Origin: Bacillus massilioanorexius
GTDB lineage: Bacteria > Bacillota > Bacilli > Bacillales > DSM-1321
Assembly (NCBI RefSeq): GCF_902374955.1
Contig: NZ_CABKRX010000039.1
Coordinates: 8,725-72,724 of the forward strand
DNA length: 64,000 bases
Reading direction: 5' to 3'
Shown here: positions 50,966 to 59,626 of the stretch, piece by piece
Layout of the letters: each line of letters starts with the position of its first letter
Position numbering within the stretch: the stretch's first letter is position 1
The notes under the pieces: generated by a model
Told to the model about the DNA's origin: nothing
Databases searched by the model: none
What the model saw: only the letters and a program-made list of their open reading frames with translations
Position numbers and translations under genes: made by a program

Positions 50966-52249
50966 TTATTTTTTGACAGGAATAAAATTATTATCAATGA
51001 GTAACCAGTTTTGTGGAAAGGATAATCCAAGTTTCCAGTAACTCATTCCTCGTAAATTGAGTTCCTTCAATAAATTGAATTTTGCTTGAATAGAACGAGC
51101 ATCTTCAAACCAAACTTCATGCTCATATCCTGATTCATCACGATATTTAAAGTAAGGAGCTTGTGCATTATAGTCGTATTTAATATTTACTTTGTACTTT
51201 CGTGCAAGGTCGATTGCTTGTTGAGGACTAATCGCTTTAGCCGTAGTACCGGGTTTGAATGGTAATGTCCAATCGTACCCGTATAAATTTTGTCCCATTA
51301 ATATTTTTTGAGAAGGTATCTCACTAATCGCATATTCTAATACAGTTCGTACAGGACCTATCGGAGAAACTGCTTGTGCGGGACCCCCAGAATACCCCCA
51401 CTCATAGGTCATGATTACAACAAAGTCTACAACAGCTCCTTGGGCTTTATAATCATGTGCTTCGTACCATTTTCCTTTTTGAGTAGCACTTGTTTTAGGA
51501 GCTAGAGCAATAGAAATAAACCAACCTTCTTTGGAAAATCTCTCTTTTGCTTTTTTCAAAAATGCCGTGTAAGCATCTTTATCTTCTGGACGAAGATGTT
51601 CGAAATCAAAATGAATATCTCTAAAGCCGTATTTTTTAGCGGTTGTTACAATGTTGTTTAGAAAGATATTTTGTACATTTTGATTATTTAAAAGTATACG
51701 ACCAAGTTCCTCGCTAAATTGATCATTTTCTTGATTAGTGATAACCATCATTAGAACCACTTTACTTTGTTTGGAAATATACGGAAAATCATTCAACAAG
51801 GGTTCTTTTAAGCTTCCATCGCGTAATGCTTGAAAACTGAATGGGGCGAGATAGGTTAAATAAGGAGCAGCTTCGCGAGCTCCTTTTTCTAATGTAGAGG
51901 ATACACTTTCTCCTCTTGGCTCAACATAAGCGTTAAATTCTGCATTTCTTTTTTTTATAGGTGGAATTTTAAGTCTTTGTCCTACTGTTAATTGGGAATG
52001 TTGAGAAATACCATTTGCTAAAGCAATGGCTTGAGGTGTTGTACCTAATTTTCTACTTATAGTCCACAGACTATCACCTTGTTGAACCCAATAGTAGCTA
52101 CCTATAATGGGGATGACGAGTGCTTGACCAACGACTAGCTCATTGGGTGTTTTAATTTCATTTGCATCAATGATTTGTTTAGGTGTAGTGCTATAAGCTT
52201 GAGCGATGCTATCGATTGTTTGTCCTTGCATCACAACATGGATTTGCAT
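50966..52249 (-). CDS. spore cortex-lytic N-acetylglucosaminidase (SleL/YaaH type)
   Basis: A 427-aa protein with two LysM repeats (about 1-47 and 52-96) and a C-terminal family 18 glycosidase domain. The catalytic sequence is DIHFDFE at 211-217, with Glu217 as acid. SleL/YaaH proteins are built into spores and cut cortex fragments during germination. A sequence CATACACT (minus strand, about 52279-52286) upstream equals the sigma-E -10 consensus, though I could not place a -35 at the correct distance. The start follows AGGAGG. Confidence 0.92.
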   Translation of the reverse strand: MQIHVVMQGQTIDSIAQAYSTTPKQIIDANEIKTPNELVVGQALVIPIIGSYYWVQQGDSLWTISRKLGTTPQAIALANGISQHSQLTVGQRLKIPPIKKRNAEFNAYVEPRGESVSSTLEKGAREAAPYLTYLAPFSFQALRDGSLKEPLLNDFPYISKQSKVVLMMVITNQENDQFSEELGRILLNNQNVQNIFLNNIVTTAKKYGFRDIHFDFEHLRPEDKDAYTAFLKKAKERFSKEGWFISIALAPKTSATQKGKWYEAHDYKAQGAVVDFVVIMTYEWGYSGGPAQAVSPIGPVRTVLEYAISEIPSQKILMGQNLYGYDWTLPFKPGTTAKAISPQQAIDLARKYKVNIKYDYNAQAPYFKYRDESGYEHEVWFEDARSIQAKFNLLKELNLRGMSYWKLGLSFPQNWLLIDNNFIPVKK

Positions 52250-52443
52250 AGTATGCCTCCTAACTTTTCTTTTTTTACAGTGTATGTATAGCTTTAAATA
52301 TTCATGTTAAATAAGGCACAGTGATGTAGTTGAAAAGATGAATAATGAAAATATTGATAAAGATAATTGGTTAAAAATAACAAATGAGATATGATAGAAG
52401 TAAGAGCAATTGATGAATAGATGAGAAGATAGGTGAGGAGAAG

Positions 52444-53322
52444 ATGAAGAAAATTTTGGTGTTTGGGGGCACTAGATTTTTTGGGAAAGCACTCGTGCAA
52501 CACTTGATAAAATCCGATTATCAAGTGACGATTGCTACGAGAGGTATTACACCTGATGAGTTCGGTCAATCTGTTCGAAGGTTGATTGTAAATCGAGAAG
52601 ATCGGGATAGTATACGACATGCTTTTCAAAATCAATTCTTTGATATTGTATTTGATAATATTTGCTACAGCCCTAACGAAGCAAAAATGATTTGTGAAGA
52701 ACTTGAAGGGAAGGTAGGTCGCTTTATTTTTACTTCAACCATGTCTGTTTATAATCGCGAAAAGTCTATAAATGAAATCCAGTTTAATCCATATACATAC
52801 GATATTGTTCTTGGGAATCGATCTGCGTTTACATATGGTGAAGGGAAAAGGTTAGCAGAAGCAGTTTTCTTTCAAAAAGCTCCATTTCCAGTAGTAGCTG
52901 TCCGATTTCCTGTGGTCTTAGGAAAAGAAGATTATACAAGACGCTTATTATTCTATTGCGAACATATCGTTAATAATCAAACCTTGAATATTTCAGATGG
53001 TGAACTTTGTTTTATTGAAGCAGAAGAAGCTGCTAGATTTTTAGAGTGGATTGGCGAAAATGAATACTGTGGTCCGATTAATGCTTGTAGTAATGGCATC
53101 ATCTCTATGAAAGAAATTATTTATTACATCGAGAAGAAAAGTGGGAAAAATACTATACTATCTGATCAAGGAATTGAAAGTCCTTACAATCTTATTAGTG
53201 ATTTTATCATTTTAAATGACAAAGCAAGAACATTAGGATTTCAGTTTAATGATTTAAGAGATTATTTGTTCGATCTTTTGGATCATTATTTGAAAGAAGT
53301 CCAACCAAGTGATGAAATGTAA
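52444..53322 (+). CDS. NAD-dependent epimerase/dehydratase-fold protein
   Basis: A 292-aa extended-SDR protein. The nucleotide site is KILVFGGTRFFGKALVQHLI and the later FTSTMSVYN...YGEGKRLAEAVFF gives the Ser and a YxxxK-like site with Tyr replaced in register (FTYGEGKRLAE). It resembles reductases and epimerases acting on nucleotide sugars, but the substrate is unknown. The start follows GAGGAGA. It stands alone between sleL and vanZ. Confidence 0.85.
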   Translation: MKKILVFGGTRFFGKALVQHLIKSDYQVTIATRGITPDEFGQSVRRLIVNREDRDSIRHAFQNQFFDIVFDNICYSPNEAKMICEELEGKVGRFIFTSTMSVYNREKSINEIQFNPYTYDIVLGNRSAFTYGEGKRLAEAVFFQKAPFPVVAVRFPVVLGKEDYTRRLLFYCEHIVNNQTLNISDGELCFIEAEEAARFLEWIGENEYCGPINACSNGIISMKEIIYYIEKKSGKNTILSDQGIESPYNLISDFIILNDKARTLGFQFNDLRDYLFDLLDHYLKEVQPSDEM

Positions 53323-53352
53323 AAGGACAGGTAAAGTTTTTTCTTGTAAATC

Positions 53353-53407
53353 TTAAGAATTTATTTAGATTTATCCTTAGTTTTTCTTTAGATTTTGTTT
53401 GTATTAT
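53353..53407 (+). promoter_or_regulatory. four phased TTAAGA/TTAGAT repeats at the vanZ promoter
   Basis: TTAAGA (53353), TTAGAT (53365), TTAGTT (53377) and TTAGAT (53388) are 11-12 bases apart. The last ends eight bases before a TATTAT -10 (53402-53407). The layout is the same as at 22873-22926 before the D,D-carboxypeptidase gene, so one response regulator may act at both. Confidence 0.6.
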
Positions 53408-53457
53408 ACAATTACAAGTTACATAGGTAGGATTGAATTTGTGATTGAGGTGGTAGG

Positions 53458-53961
53458 ATGAAGGGTGTAAGGAAAAGTATTTTATGGATTGTATTCATTT
53501 TGTATATGGTCATTTTAATGAAAGTAATCGTATTAAAGTATTATTCAATACAAGACGCATTTAATCAAATTTATCATTTCCGTTTAGAGTTTCTTTCGTA
53601 TGGATGGGAAGAAGCGAATTTTATTCCTTTTCATACTATAATAGATCATCTGTTTTTATCAAAAATTCCTTTAATGGCAAAGTTAGAAGGTATATTGACA
53701 ACTCTAATAGCATTTGCTCCATTAGGTGCCATCCTACCACTACTGTCAAAATTATTTCTACCAATTAAATATACCTTATTCACTGTTGTTAGTATAAGTA
53801 TCGTTTTTGAAATGCTGCAATGGATTTTTAAATTTGGAATTTTTGATGTGGATGATGTTTTATTATATACATTAGGAAGCTTAGTTGGATATTTGCCAAT
53901 TAAGGCATTGCAATTATTGAAACAGTCGACTAAAGCTCGGTTACGTAATATGGAATCATAG
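53458..53961 (+). CDS. VanZ-family membrane protein
   Basis: A 167-aa protein with four to five hydrophobic segments. VanZ marks: ANFIPFHTI near residue 60, GILTTLIAFAPLGAILPLL, and FEMLQWIFKFGIFDVDDVLLYTLGSLVGY. VanZ proteins affect sensitivity to glycopeptides and other envelope agents in some species; their reaction is unknown. Start after GAGGTGG. The promoter carries the same repeats as the carboxypeptidase gene at 22959. Confidence 0.9.
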   Translation: MKGVRKSILWIVFILYMVILMKVIVLKYYSIQDAFNQIYHFRLEFLSYGWEEANFIPFHTIIDHLFLSKIPLMAKLEGILTTLIAFAPLGAILPLLSKLFLPIKYTLFTVVSISIVFEMLQWIFKFGIFDVDDVLLYTLGSLVGYLPIKALQLLKQSTKARLRNMES

Positions 53962-54106
53962 ATTTCTTGTGATGATTCTGTTTGAAAAGTGATTTTTAAT
54001 TTTTTATCAAACGCTCTAATGTGTACGTTAATATTCCTTGGAATGACTAGTTTTCACTTTTAAGACAGTGGTTGATATCCATTTGTCATCCTTAAATAAC
54101 AGAAGG

Positions 54107-54140
54107 GACGTAGTTCAAAAAGATTTGAACTACGTCTTTC
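54107..54140 (+). terminator. intrinsic terminator downstream of vanZ
   Basis: Perfect arms GACGTAGTTCAAA and TTTGAACTACGTC with a four-base loop, then TTTCATT. Confidence 0.8.
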
Positions 54141-54210
54141 ATTATTATTGGGTTAATCAGTTGGATATATTGTTGTTAAAGTAGAGGGGCCGTTATAATA
54201 TTGGGCCTAC

Positions 54211-54357
54211 TTACCATATATGTCTATTGGTGAATTGTTCAATTTTTAATTTGTTTTCTTCTATTAAATATTCCACTCGTTCTTGTTCGATTATTTCCTC
54301 AATGGTAGGCTTTTTTAATTGTATTGTAATGGTGAAAAATAATAACTGTAGGGTCAT
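54211..54357 (-). CDS. YrzI-like small protein, 48 aa
   Basis: A short minus-strand gene: MTLQLLFFTITIQLKKPTIE, then a charged helix ending in FTNRHIW. The N-terminal pattern (MT-hydrophobic-FFTITIQ-K/R) is that of the YrzI family of Bacillus small proteins. The start lies behind GAGGATG at an acceptable distance. Function of the family is unknown. It lies downstream of the regulator at 54433 but has its own promoter-like gap. Confidence 0.6.
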   Translation of the reverse strand: MTLQLLFFTITIQLKKPTIEEIIEQERVEYLIEENKLKIEQFTNRHIW

Positions 54358-54432
54358 ACAATCACATCCTCATACATAGTGTAAGCGTCTGTTACCAAGC
54401 GCTTAAGGATTAAGCATTTAAAATTAAGGCTA

Positions 54433-55023
54433 TTACTTATCTTTATCTTCATCATGACCGTCAAAAAGAGGTTCATCTATTTGAAAGCCGATAGTAGTTA
54501 AATAATAAAATTTTCCTTTATCATCTTTCATATGCTTGAATTCTTCTATTAACTTTTTGTATCGCTCCAGCCAATTTTTAAATTCTTCTTCATTTACTTT
54601 AGCTTCAAGCTGCATACCAATTTTAGGGTTTTTGTATTGAAAAGCTTCTTCAGGAGCAGATAGAGTTCGAATTTTTGCGCGGGATAGAATATTTAAAAAG
54701 GAGCTACGATAATAATCTTCAGAGTCACTGGATTGTGGTATTAGTTGTTCATCAAGAATAAATTTTTTGGCAACAGCTTTATAAAATTTTTGGATAATGC
54801 CATTCTTTTCTTCTTTTCTAACAATGTGAATAAGTTCGTTATTCTCAAGCTCTGTTAATGCATAATGAACCTTAGAACGTGCAACCTCTAAGATTTTGGA
54901 GAGCTGTTGTCCCGTATACGCTTTTTCTACTAATAAATACAAAACTTGATTTTTAAAAGGATCACTTATTACTTTTAATTGGCTATGTGTATCAATCATT
55001 TTCATGTTCTGCTGTTCAAGCAT
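54433..55023 (-). CDS. winged-helix (ArsR-like) regulator
   Basis: A 196-aa protein with an N-terminal winged helix: THSQLKVISDPFKNQVLYLLVEKAYTGQQLSKILEVARSKVHYALTELENNELIHIVRKEEKNGI. The remainder is a helical domain of the kind found in longer HTH_20/ArsR-like proteins. The start is uncertain: ATG at 55074, 55023 and 55008 are in frame and none has a strong ribosome site; 55023 fits the usual family length. It probably regulates itself through the palindrome at 55085-55101. Confidence 0.75.
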   Translation of the reverse strand: MLEQQNMKMIDTHSQLKVISDPFKNQVLYLLVEKAYTGQQLSKILEVARSKVHYALTELENNELIHIVRKEEKNGIIQKFYKAVAKKFILDEQLIPQSSDSEDYYRSSFLNILSRAKIRTLSAPEEAFQYKNPKIGMQLEAKVNEEEFKNWLERYKKLIEEFKHMKDDKGKFYYLTTIGFQIDEPLFDGHDEDKDK

Positions 55024-55084
55024 TTCACACACGTCCCGTCTTTTGAAATGAGTGAATTTTTTAACTATATACATTACATCATAA

Positions 55085-55101
55085 TTTACAATTATTGTAA
55101 A
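55085..55101 (-). promoter_or_regulatory. 17-bp palindrome, candidate operator of the winged-helix regulator
   Basis: TTTACAATTATTGTAAA has perfect 8-bp arms around one central base and lies directly upstream of the regulator frame. This fits an autoregulatory operator for a dimeric winged-helix protein. If the long start at 55074 were used, it would be only 11 bases away, which argues for a downstream start. Confidence 0.5.
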
Positions 55102-55315
55102 TAGACATTTGGTAAATAAATATGTTTAAACAGAATCATTTATATATAGTGGTTTGAACGATGAAAAGAGTAGGGAACATTAGTTATATGATTTTCAAAA
55201 AAGGATTATAATGATTTAAGAGAGATTGCTTAATGGTTCTGTTTTTGTATAAGATGAATCTTTTTTTTATATGAAACGTAGATATTTTATATAAAAGAGA
55301 AAGGGAGTTTATAGG

Positions 55316-55891
55316 ATGAATACCAAAATTGTGAAATGGCTAATTGTTTTAGTTGTTATTATTGGAGTAGCTGCTACTTTTTTTACTAGTTATAATGGAT
55401 TTGTTTCAAAAGAGGAAGAAGTGAATAAGTCTTGGGCACAAGTTGAAAATCAGTTACAACGTCGTGCGGATTTAATTCCTAATTTAGTTGAGACAGTAAA
55501 GGGTTATGCTTCGCAAGAAAAAGAAATTTATACGGATATTGCAGATGCACGTGCTAAATTAGCTGGAAGTGAAAGTCCTGAAGAACAAGCAAAAGCAAAC
55601 GATCAGTTATCGAGTGCTTTAAATAGATTATTAGTTGTAGTAGAAAATTATCCGGAGCTTAAATCAAATGAAAACTTTCAACAATTAATGGATGAATTAA
55701 GTGGAACTGAAAATCGTTTATCTGTCGCTAGAAAAGATTACAATGATATTGTTTCATCATTTAATACCCAAGTGAAACGTTTCCCAGGAATGATTGTGGC
55801 ACGTATGGCTGGATTTGATGAGAAAGAATATTTTAAAGCAAGTGAAGGTGCACAAGAGCCAGTTAAAGTTGATTTTGGAACACAAAAGTAG
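55316..55891 (+). CDS. LemA family protein
   Basis: A 191-aa protein with one N-terminal membrane helix (WLIVLVVIIGVAATFFTSYNGFV) and the LemA coiled body: EEEVNKSWAQVENQLQRRADLIPNLVETVKGYASQEKEIY. LemA proteins are membrane-bound, of unknown activity, and commonly pair with TPM-domain proteins, as here: the next gene starts nine bases after the stop. Start after AAAGGGAG. Confidence 0.94.
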   Translation: MNTKIVKWLIVLVVIIGVAATFFTSYNGFVSKEEEVNKSWAQVENQLQRRADLIPNLVETVKGYASQEKEIYTDIADARAKLAGSESPEEQAKANDQLSSALNRLLVVVENYPELKSNENFQQLMDELSGTENRLSVARKDYNDIVSSFNTQVKRFPGMIVARMAGFDEKEYFKASEGAQEPVKVDFGTQK

Positions 55892-55900
55892 GTGACTGAT

Positions 55901-56713
55901 ATGAGAAAGGTCAAAAGAAGTCAGGTAATTCCCATATTGTCTCTTCTTTTACTTCTTTTCAGTTTTCCTTTGCAAGCTTTGGGAGCCGTTGAGGATATCA
56001 TACCTAATCCAGAAGGTTCAATATATGTAACAGATCCTAATCATTATTTATCAGAATCGACGAAGCAGGAGCTTATTAATCAATCAAATCTGGTTAGAGA
56101 TCGCACTTCGGCGCAAATTGGATTTGTGTTAATTGATTCATTACAAGGCTATACAGTTCAAGAATTTGCCGTAGCAGCCTTGCGTGCATATGGATTAGGG
56201 GAAGAGGGGAAAGATAACGGGGTTCTAGTGGTTCTAGTACCAGGAGAAAAAAAAGGTGAAAGAGATGCTTGGATTGAAGTAGGGTATGGCTTGGAAGGAA
56301 TCCTACCAGATGGAAAGGTAGGGCGTTTAATGAACGAATACCTTTTGCCGTCATTAGAGGATGAAAATATCGATCAAGCCGTGTTAGATATAAGTAAGGC
56401 TCTTTCCGATGAGATTATTCAAGAATATGATGGTCAGGGAACTGGAAATGGTGAGCAATCTGAAGAGCCTTTATCACTTTTTGAAAAAATTGCTGTAGGC
56501 TTTATTGGAATTATTGTTATTATTGTAGTGATATTTTTATGGAAAATATTTACCCGTAACATGTCAAGAGAAGAGAAGGTAGATCTTTTATTTCTTATCT
56601 TCCATGTCATTATTAACCTTATCAGTAGAGGTGGAGGTAATAATGGTGGTGGAAGGAATGATAAAGGAGGAGGAGGCTCATCCGGTGGGGGTGGAGCAGG
56701 CCGCAAGTGGTAA
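55901..56713 (+). CDS. TPM-domain membrane protein (YgcG-like)
   Basis: A 270-aa protein: signal sequence, an outer TPM domain (about 35-170: YVTDPNHYLSESTKQELINQSNLVRDRTSAQIGFVLID...GKDNGVLVVLVP...WIEVGYGLEGILPDGKVGRLM), a membrane helix near 195-215 and a Gly/Ser-rich end (GGGGSSGGGGAGRKW). TPM domains bind metal and in some proteins act as acid phosphatases, e.g. in photosystem repair; here the role is unknown. ATG at 55901 follows TAGGTGA; an in-frame GTG at 55892 abuts the lemA stop. Confidence 0.88.
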   Translation: MRKVKRSQVIPILSLLLLLFSFPLQALGAVEDIIPNPEGSIYVTDPNHYLSESTKQELINQSNLVRDRTSAQIGFVLIDSLQGYTVQEFAVAALRAYGLGEEGKDNGVLVVLVPGEKKGERDAWIEVGYGLEGILPDGKVGRLMNEYLLPSLEDENIDQAVLDISKALSDEIIQEYDGQGTGNGEQSEEPLSLFEKIAVGFIGIIVIIVVIFLWKIFTRNMSREEKVDLLFLIFHVIINLISRGGGNNGGGRNDKGGGGSSGGGGAGRKW

Positions 56714-56721
56714 GATAATTT

Positions 56722-56768
56722 TAAAAAATCGGTTATCCCATTAATCTATAAGGATAACCGATTTTTAC
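56722..56768. terminator. bidirectional terminator between the TPM gene and vpr
   Basis: Perfect arms AAAAATCGGTTATCC and GGATAACCGATTTTT with A and T runs. It serves the converging TPM and subtilase genes. Confidence 0.88.
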
Positions 56769-56795
56769 TTTAATTGGCTATAATTCGTTCTTCTA

Positions 56796-59234
56796 TTATT
56801 TTAGTAAGATATTTGTACCAGCTAAATCAGATTGTCCTTTGTAAGTAGCGTATGCATAGATGTTGTAGTAATTTCCTGCTGGTAGCTTCTGTCCATTTGT
56901 AAGCTTGCCGTCCCACTCGAAAGTAGAATATCCAGATGGAATGTTTTCATAAACACCGATATCCCCTAAATATGCAAGTGGTTGTCCATCTTTATTAGAT
57001 AAATAGACAAATAGCTCCACCGTTTCAGCTCCGCCTGGGAAATGTCCTTCGATTGCAATTTGATTAGAGTTGAGTTGCTCAGCTCCTAACCATTGAACTC
57101 GAGGATAATCAGGCTCTTTTACAAATAGGATAGTTGGAACATCCCATTTTTCCTTACCGTCACCGATTGTTATAGTTCCTTCATAATAACCAGGAGCAAG
57201 CTTTCCAGCATCTACTTGTACATTCATATTAATATCCTTTGATTGACCACCATTGATTTTCAGGTTATTACTTGTCATAACTTTAATTGCATCAGTAGCA
57301 GTTTTGAAGTTTACTTCAAAACTATATGTTTTTCGTTCAGATGAAATATTTTTAATTGTGAATTTTTGCTTTTCTACTTGTTTCCCTCTATCTTTATAGA
57401 ATGTTCCAAAAGAATGACTGCCAGGTGTTACAAGTGTTTTAGTATGAATCGCATCTACTACTCTTATACTTCCTGCACCCTGTGTGTTATGTGGATAAGA
57501 TTGTCCATTTGAAGGATCTTTTAAATCCTCTGCTGTGTTCATTAATGCTGCTTTCACATCTTCCACATTCCATGAAGGATTAGCTTGTAAAATAAGAGCC
57601 GCTGCACCAGCTACATGTGGTGATGCCATACTCGTACCTTGCTTTGCACCATAGCCATGTGGATTTGATGGGTCATGCGTAGGAATCGTACTTACAATAT
57701 TTACACCAGGAGCTGATACATCTGGCTTGATCATCCAATTATAAGCAACTGGTCCGCGCGAAGAAAAATCAGCGATTGTTTCTCCTACTCTATTTGCAAA
57801 ATTAATATTAAAGGAAACTTTGTTATTTCCCTTTTTTAATTCAGCAAGAAGCTTTTGACCATCTTCTGAAGTTATTTTGATAGATGGAACATCCATTCCA
57901 GCAACATCTGGTTGTTCTCCAGCAACATTGTTATAGATAATCGCTCCAACGGCACCTGCTTTTTTAGCGTTTGTCGCTTTATCTACAAATGCATATTGAC
58001 CACGACTAATTAATGCAATTTTCCCTGTTAGGTTCTTTCCTTGGAAATCAGCTGGAGCGCCTAATCCTACATCTACAAATTCAAATTCTTTGCCATTTAA
58101 ATATAATAGTGCTTCATCATTTGGAAAGCCCATTACTTTTGCTGATGGGAGATTAATATTTTTTGCAGTAACTGTTGAATTATAAACGTTGTAAGGTAAT
58201 TGAGTCGCTCCTACAGATATAGCTTCTGCAGCAGTACCAGGTGAACCAACAGTCCAATTGTCTGGGCCACTGTTACCGTTAGAAGTAACTGCTACAACAC
58301 CTTCAGCCATTGCCCAATTCAAAGCTATACTTGTCGCATAATCTGGATCATTTAACGAGTTACCTAGTGATAGATTCATAACGTCTGCGCCGTCTTCTAC
58401 AGCTTTTTCAATACCAGCGATAACATTTTCAGTAGTACCACTGCCACCTGGTCCTAAAACACGGTATGCTAGTAATGTAGCATCAGGTGCTACCCCTTTA
58501 ATTAGTCCATTAGCTGCGACAGTTCCAGCTACATGTGAACCATGGGTTGTTGCTTCTCCTCTTGGATCACCATTTGGTGTTTCTTGAGGATCATTGTCAT
58601 TATCTACAAAGTCCCAACCTTTATAGTTATTGAAAGCGTGTGTTAAATCAGGATGTGTATAATCAACTCCTGTATCGATAACTGCGACTTTAACTCCTTT
58701 TCCGGTATACCCAGATTCCCATGCTTGATTTGCACCAATATGGGGAGCACTATTTACCATTTTAGGACTAAATTCTTCTGATGATATCATATTTCCTTCT
58801 CCCACGTCGGTAGTTCGATATTCTACATCAGGGTAAACGGCTTTTACACCTGGAACGGATAAAAGGGAAGGAATTTCATTTTCAGATAACTCTAATGAAA
58901 AACCTGAAAATACTAAATCATACTCGCGATTAATTTTTGAGTGTTTTATTGATTTGTTTATTTCAGATTTAACTTGATTGCGAACCTTTGATAGATTTTC
59001 TTTTGAAGTGCTTTTTCCTTTTTGTTTTGCTTCAATTTGAGAAGGTTCTGTTAATTCAACTATAACATTTGTTTTTTGGGAAGAGGAAAGATTGAAATCT
59101 CCAACCAAATTTGCAAGTTTAGCAGCTTCGTTAGTTGTGGTTTTGTTAGCGGCAAATACCCCTGTGCCTGCTGATGAGAATGTGAGTAAAAAAATTAAAG
59201 TGATTAGAAAAGCATTAAAGAATTTTTTTGACAT
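56796..59234 (-). CDS. secreted subtilisin-like serine protease (Vpr type)
   Basis: An extracellular S8-family protease of about 812 aa. Order: signal peptide (ends near FAANK), inhibitor I9 propeptide (about 60-145), S8 catalytic domain with Asp191 (VIDTGVDYTHPDL), His235 (THGSHVAG), Asn in TSNGNSGP and Ser539 (GTSMASPHVAG), a PA domain inserted at about 370-485, and a C-terminal Fn3-like part with a FlgD-like end (DWDGKLTNGQKLPAGNYY pattern). Numbers count from the ATG at 59246; that codon touches the AAAAGGAG site, so the ATG at 59234 is preferred. Matches B. subtilis Vpr in length and layout. Confidence 0.92.
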   Translation of the reverse strand: MSKKFFNAFLITLIFLLTFSSAGTGVFAANKTTTNEAAKLANLVGDFNLSSSQKTNVIVELTEPSQIEAKQKGKSTSKENLSKVRNQVKSEINKSIKHSKINREYDLVFSGFSLELSENEIPSLLSVPGVKAVYPDVEYRTTDVGEGNMISSEEFSPKMVNSAPHIGANQAWESGYTGKGVKVAVIDTGVDYTHPDLTHAFNNYKGWDFVDNDNDPQETPNGDPRGEATTHGSHVAGTVAANGLIKGVAPDATLLAYRVLGPGGSGTTENVIAGIEKAVEDGADVMNLSLGNSLNDPDYATSIALNWAMAEGVVAVTSNGNSGPDNWTVGSPGTAAEAISVGATQLPYNVYNSTVTAKNINLPSAKVMGFPNDEALLYLNGKEFEFVDVGLGAPADFQGKNLTGKIALISRGQYAFVDKATNAKKAGAVGAIIYNNVAGEQPDVAGMDVPSIKITSEDGQKLLAELKKGNNKVSFNINFANRVGETIADFSSRGPVAYNWMIKPDVSAPGVNIVSTIPTHDPSNPHGYGAKQGTSMASPHVAGAAALILQANPSWNVEDVKAALMNTAEDLKDPSNGQSYPHNTQGAGSIRVVDAIHTKTLVTPGSHSFGTFYKDRGKQVEKQKFTIKNISSERKTYSFEVNFKTATDAIKVMTSNNLKINGGQSKDINMNVQVDAGKLAPGYYEGTITIGDGKEKWDVPTILFVKEPDYPRVQWLGAEQLNSNQIAIEGHFPGGAETVELFVYLSNKDGQPLAYLGDIGVYENIPSGYSTFEWDGKLTNGQKLPAGNYYNIYAYATYKGQSDLAGTNILLK

Positions 59235-59626
59235 CCTTTGTTTCATCTCCTTTTTAGTCTGTTGCTATTGTTTCAAATTTCGCCACCTTTCTTCTTTTTT
59301 CATTTTTATGGACAATCTCAATATTCCGTTTGGAGCTCTGTTTTACCTTGAATCTTTTTTCTTATTTATTCAACATAATGCGATGGACGAAAGGCATAGG
59401 TTTCTAGAATAGATAATTTATATTTAGAAATAGTGTAAGAAAAATAGAGGACTATTTTCTTATCTCAACGGAAAGGAAACAATTTCAATATATAGTGGTC
59501 TATTTGATATGGTAAAGAGATAAAGTTTTTTATAAGATTTATAATTTTATTTTGAATGAATTGATACGTCATTTTTCACGTCTATTTTCATACTATGTGA
59601 TAAGAGAACAAAAAGGGGGGAATGAT

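Noticed and set aside
59552..59626. 25-codon N-terminal extension of SpoVR
   Set aside because: The GTG at 59627 has a strong ribosome site and gives the normal SpoVR length.
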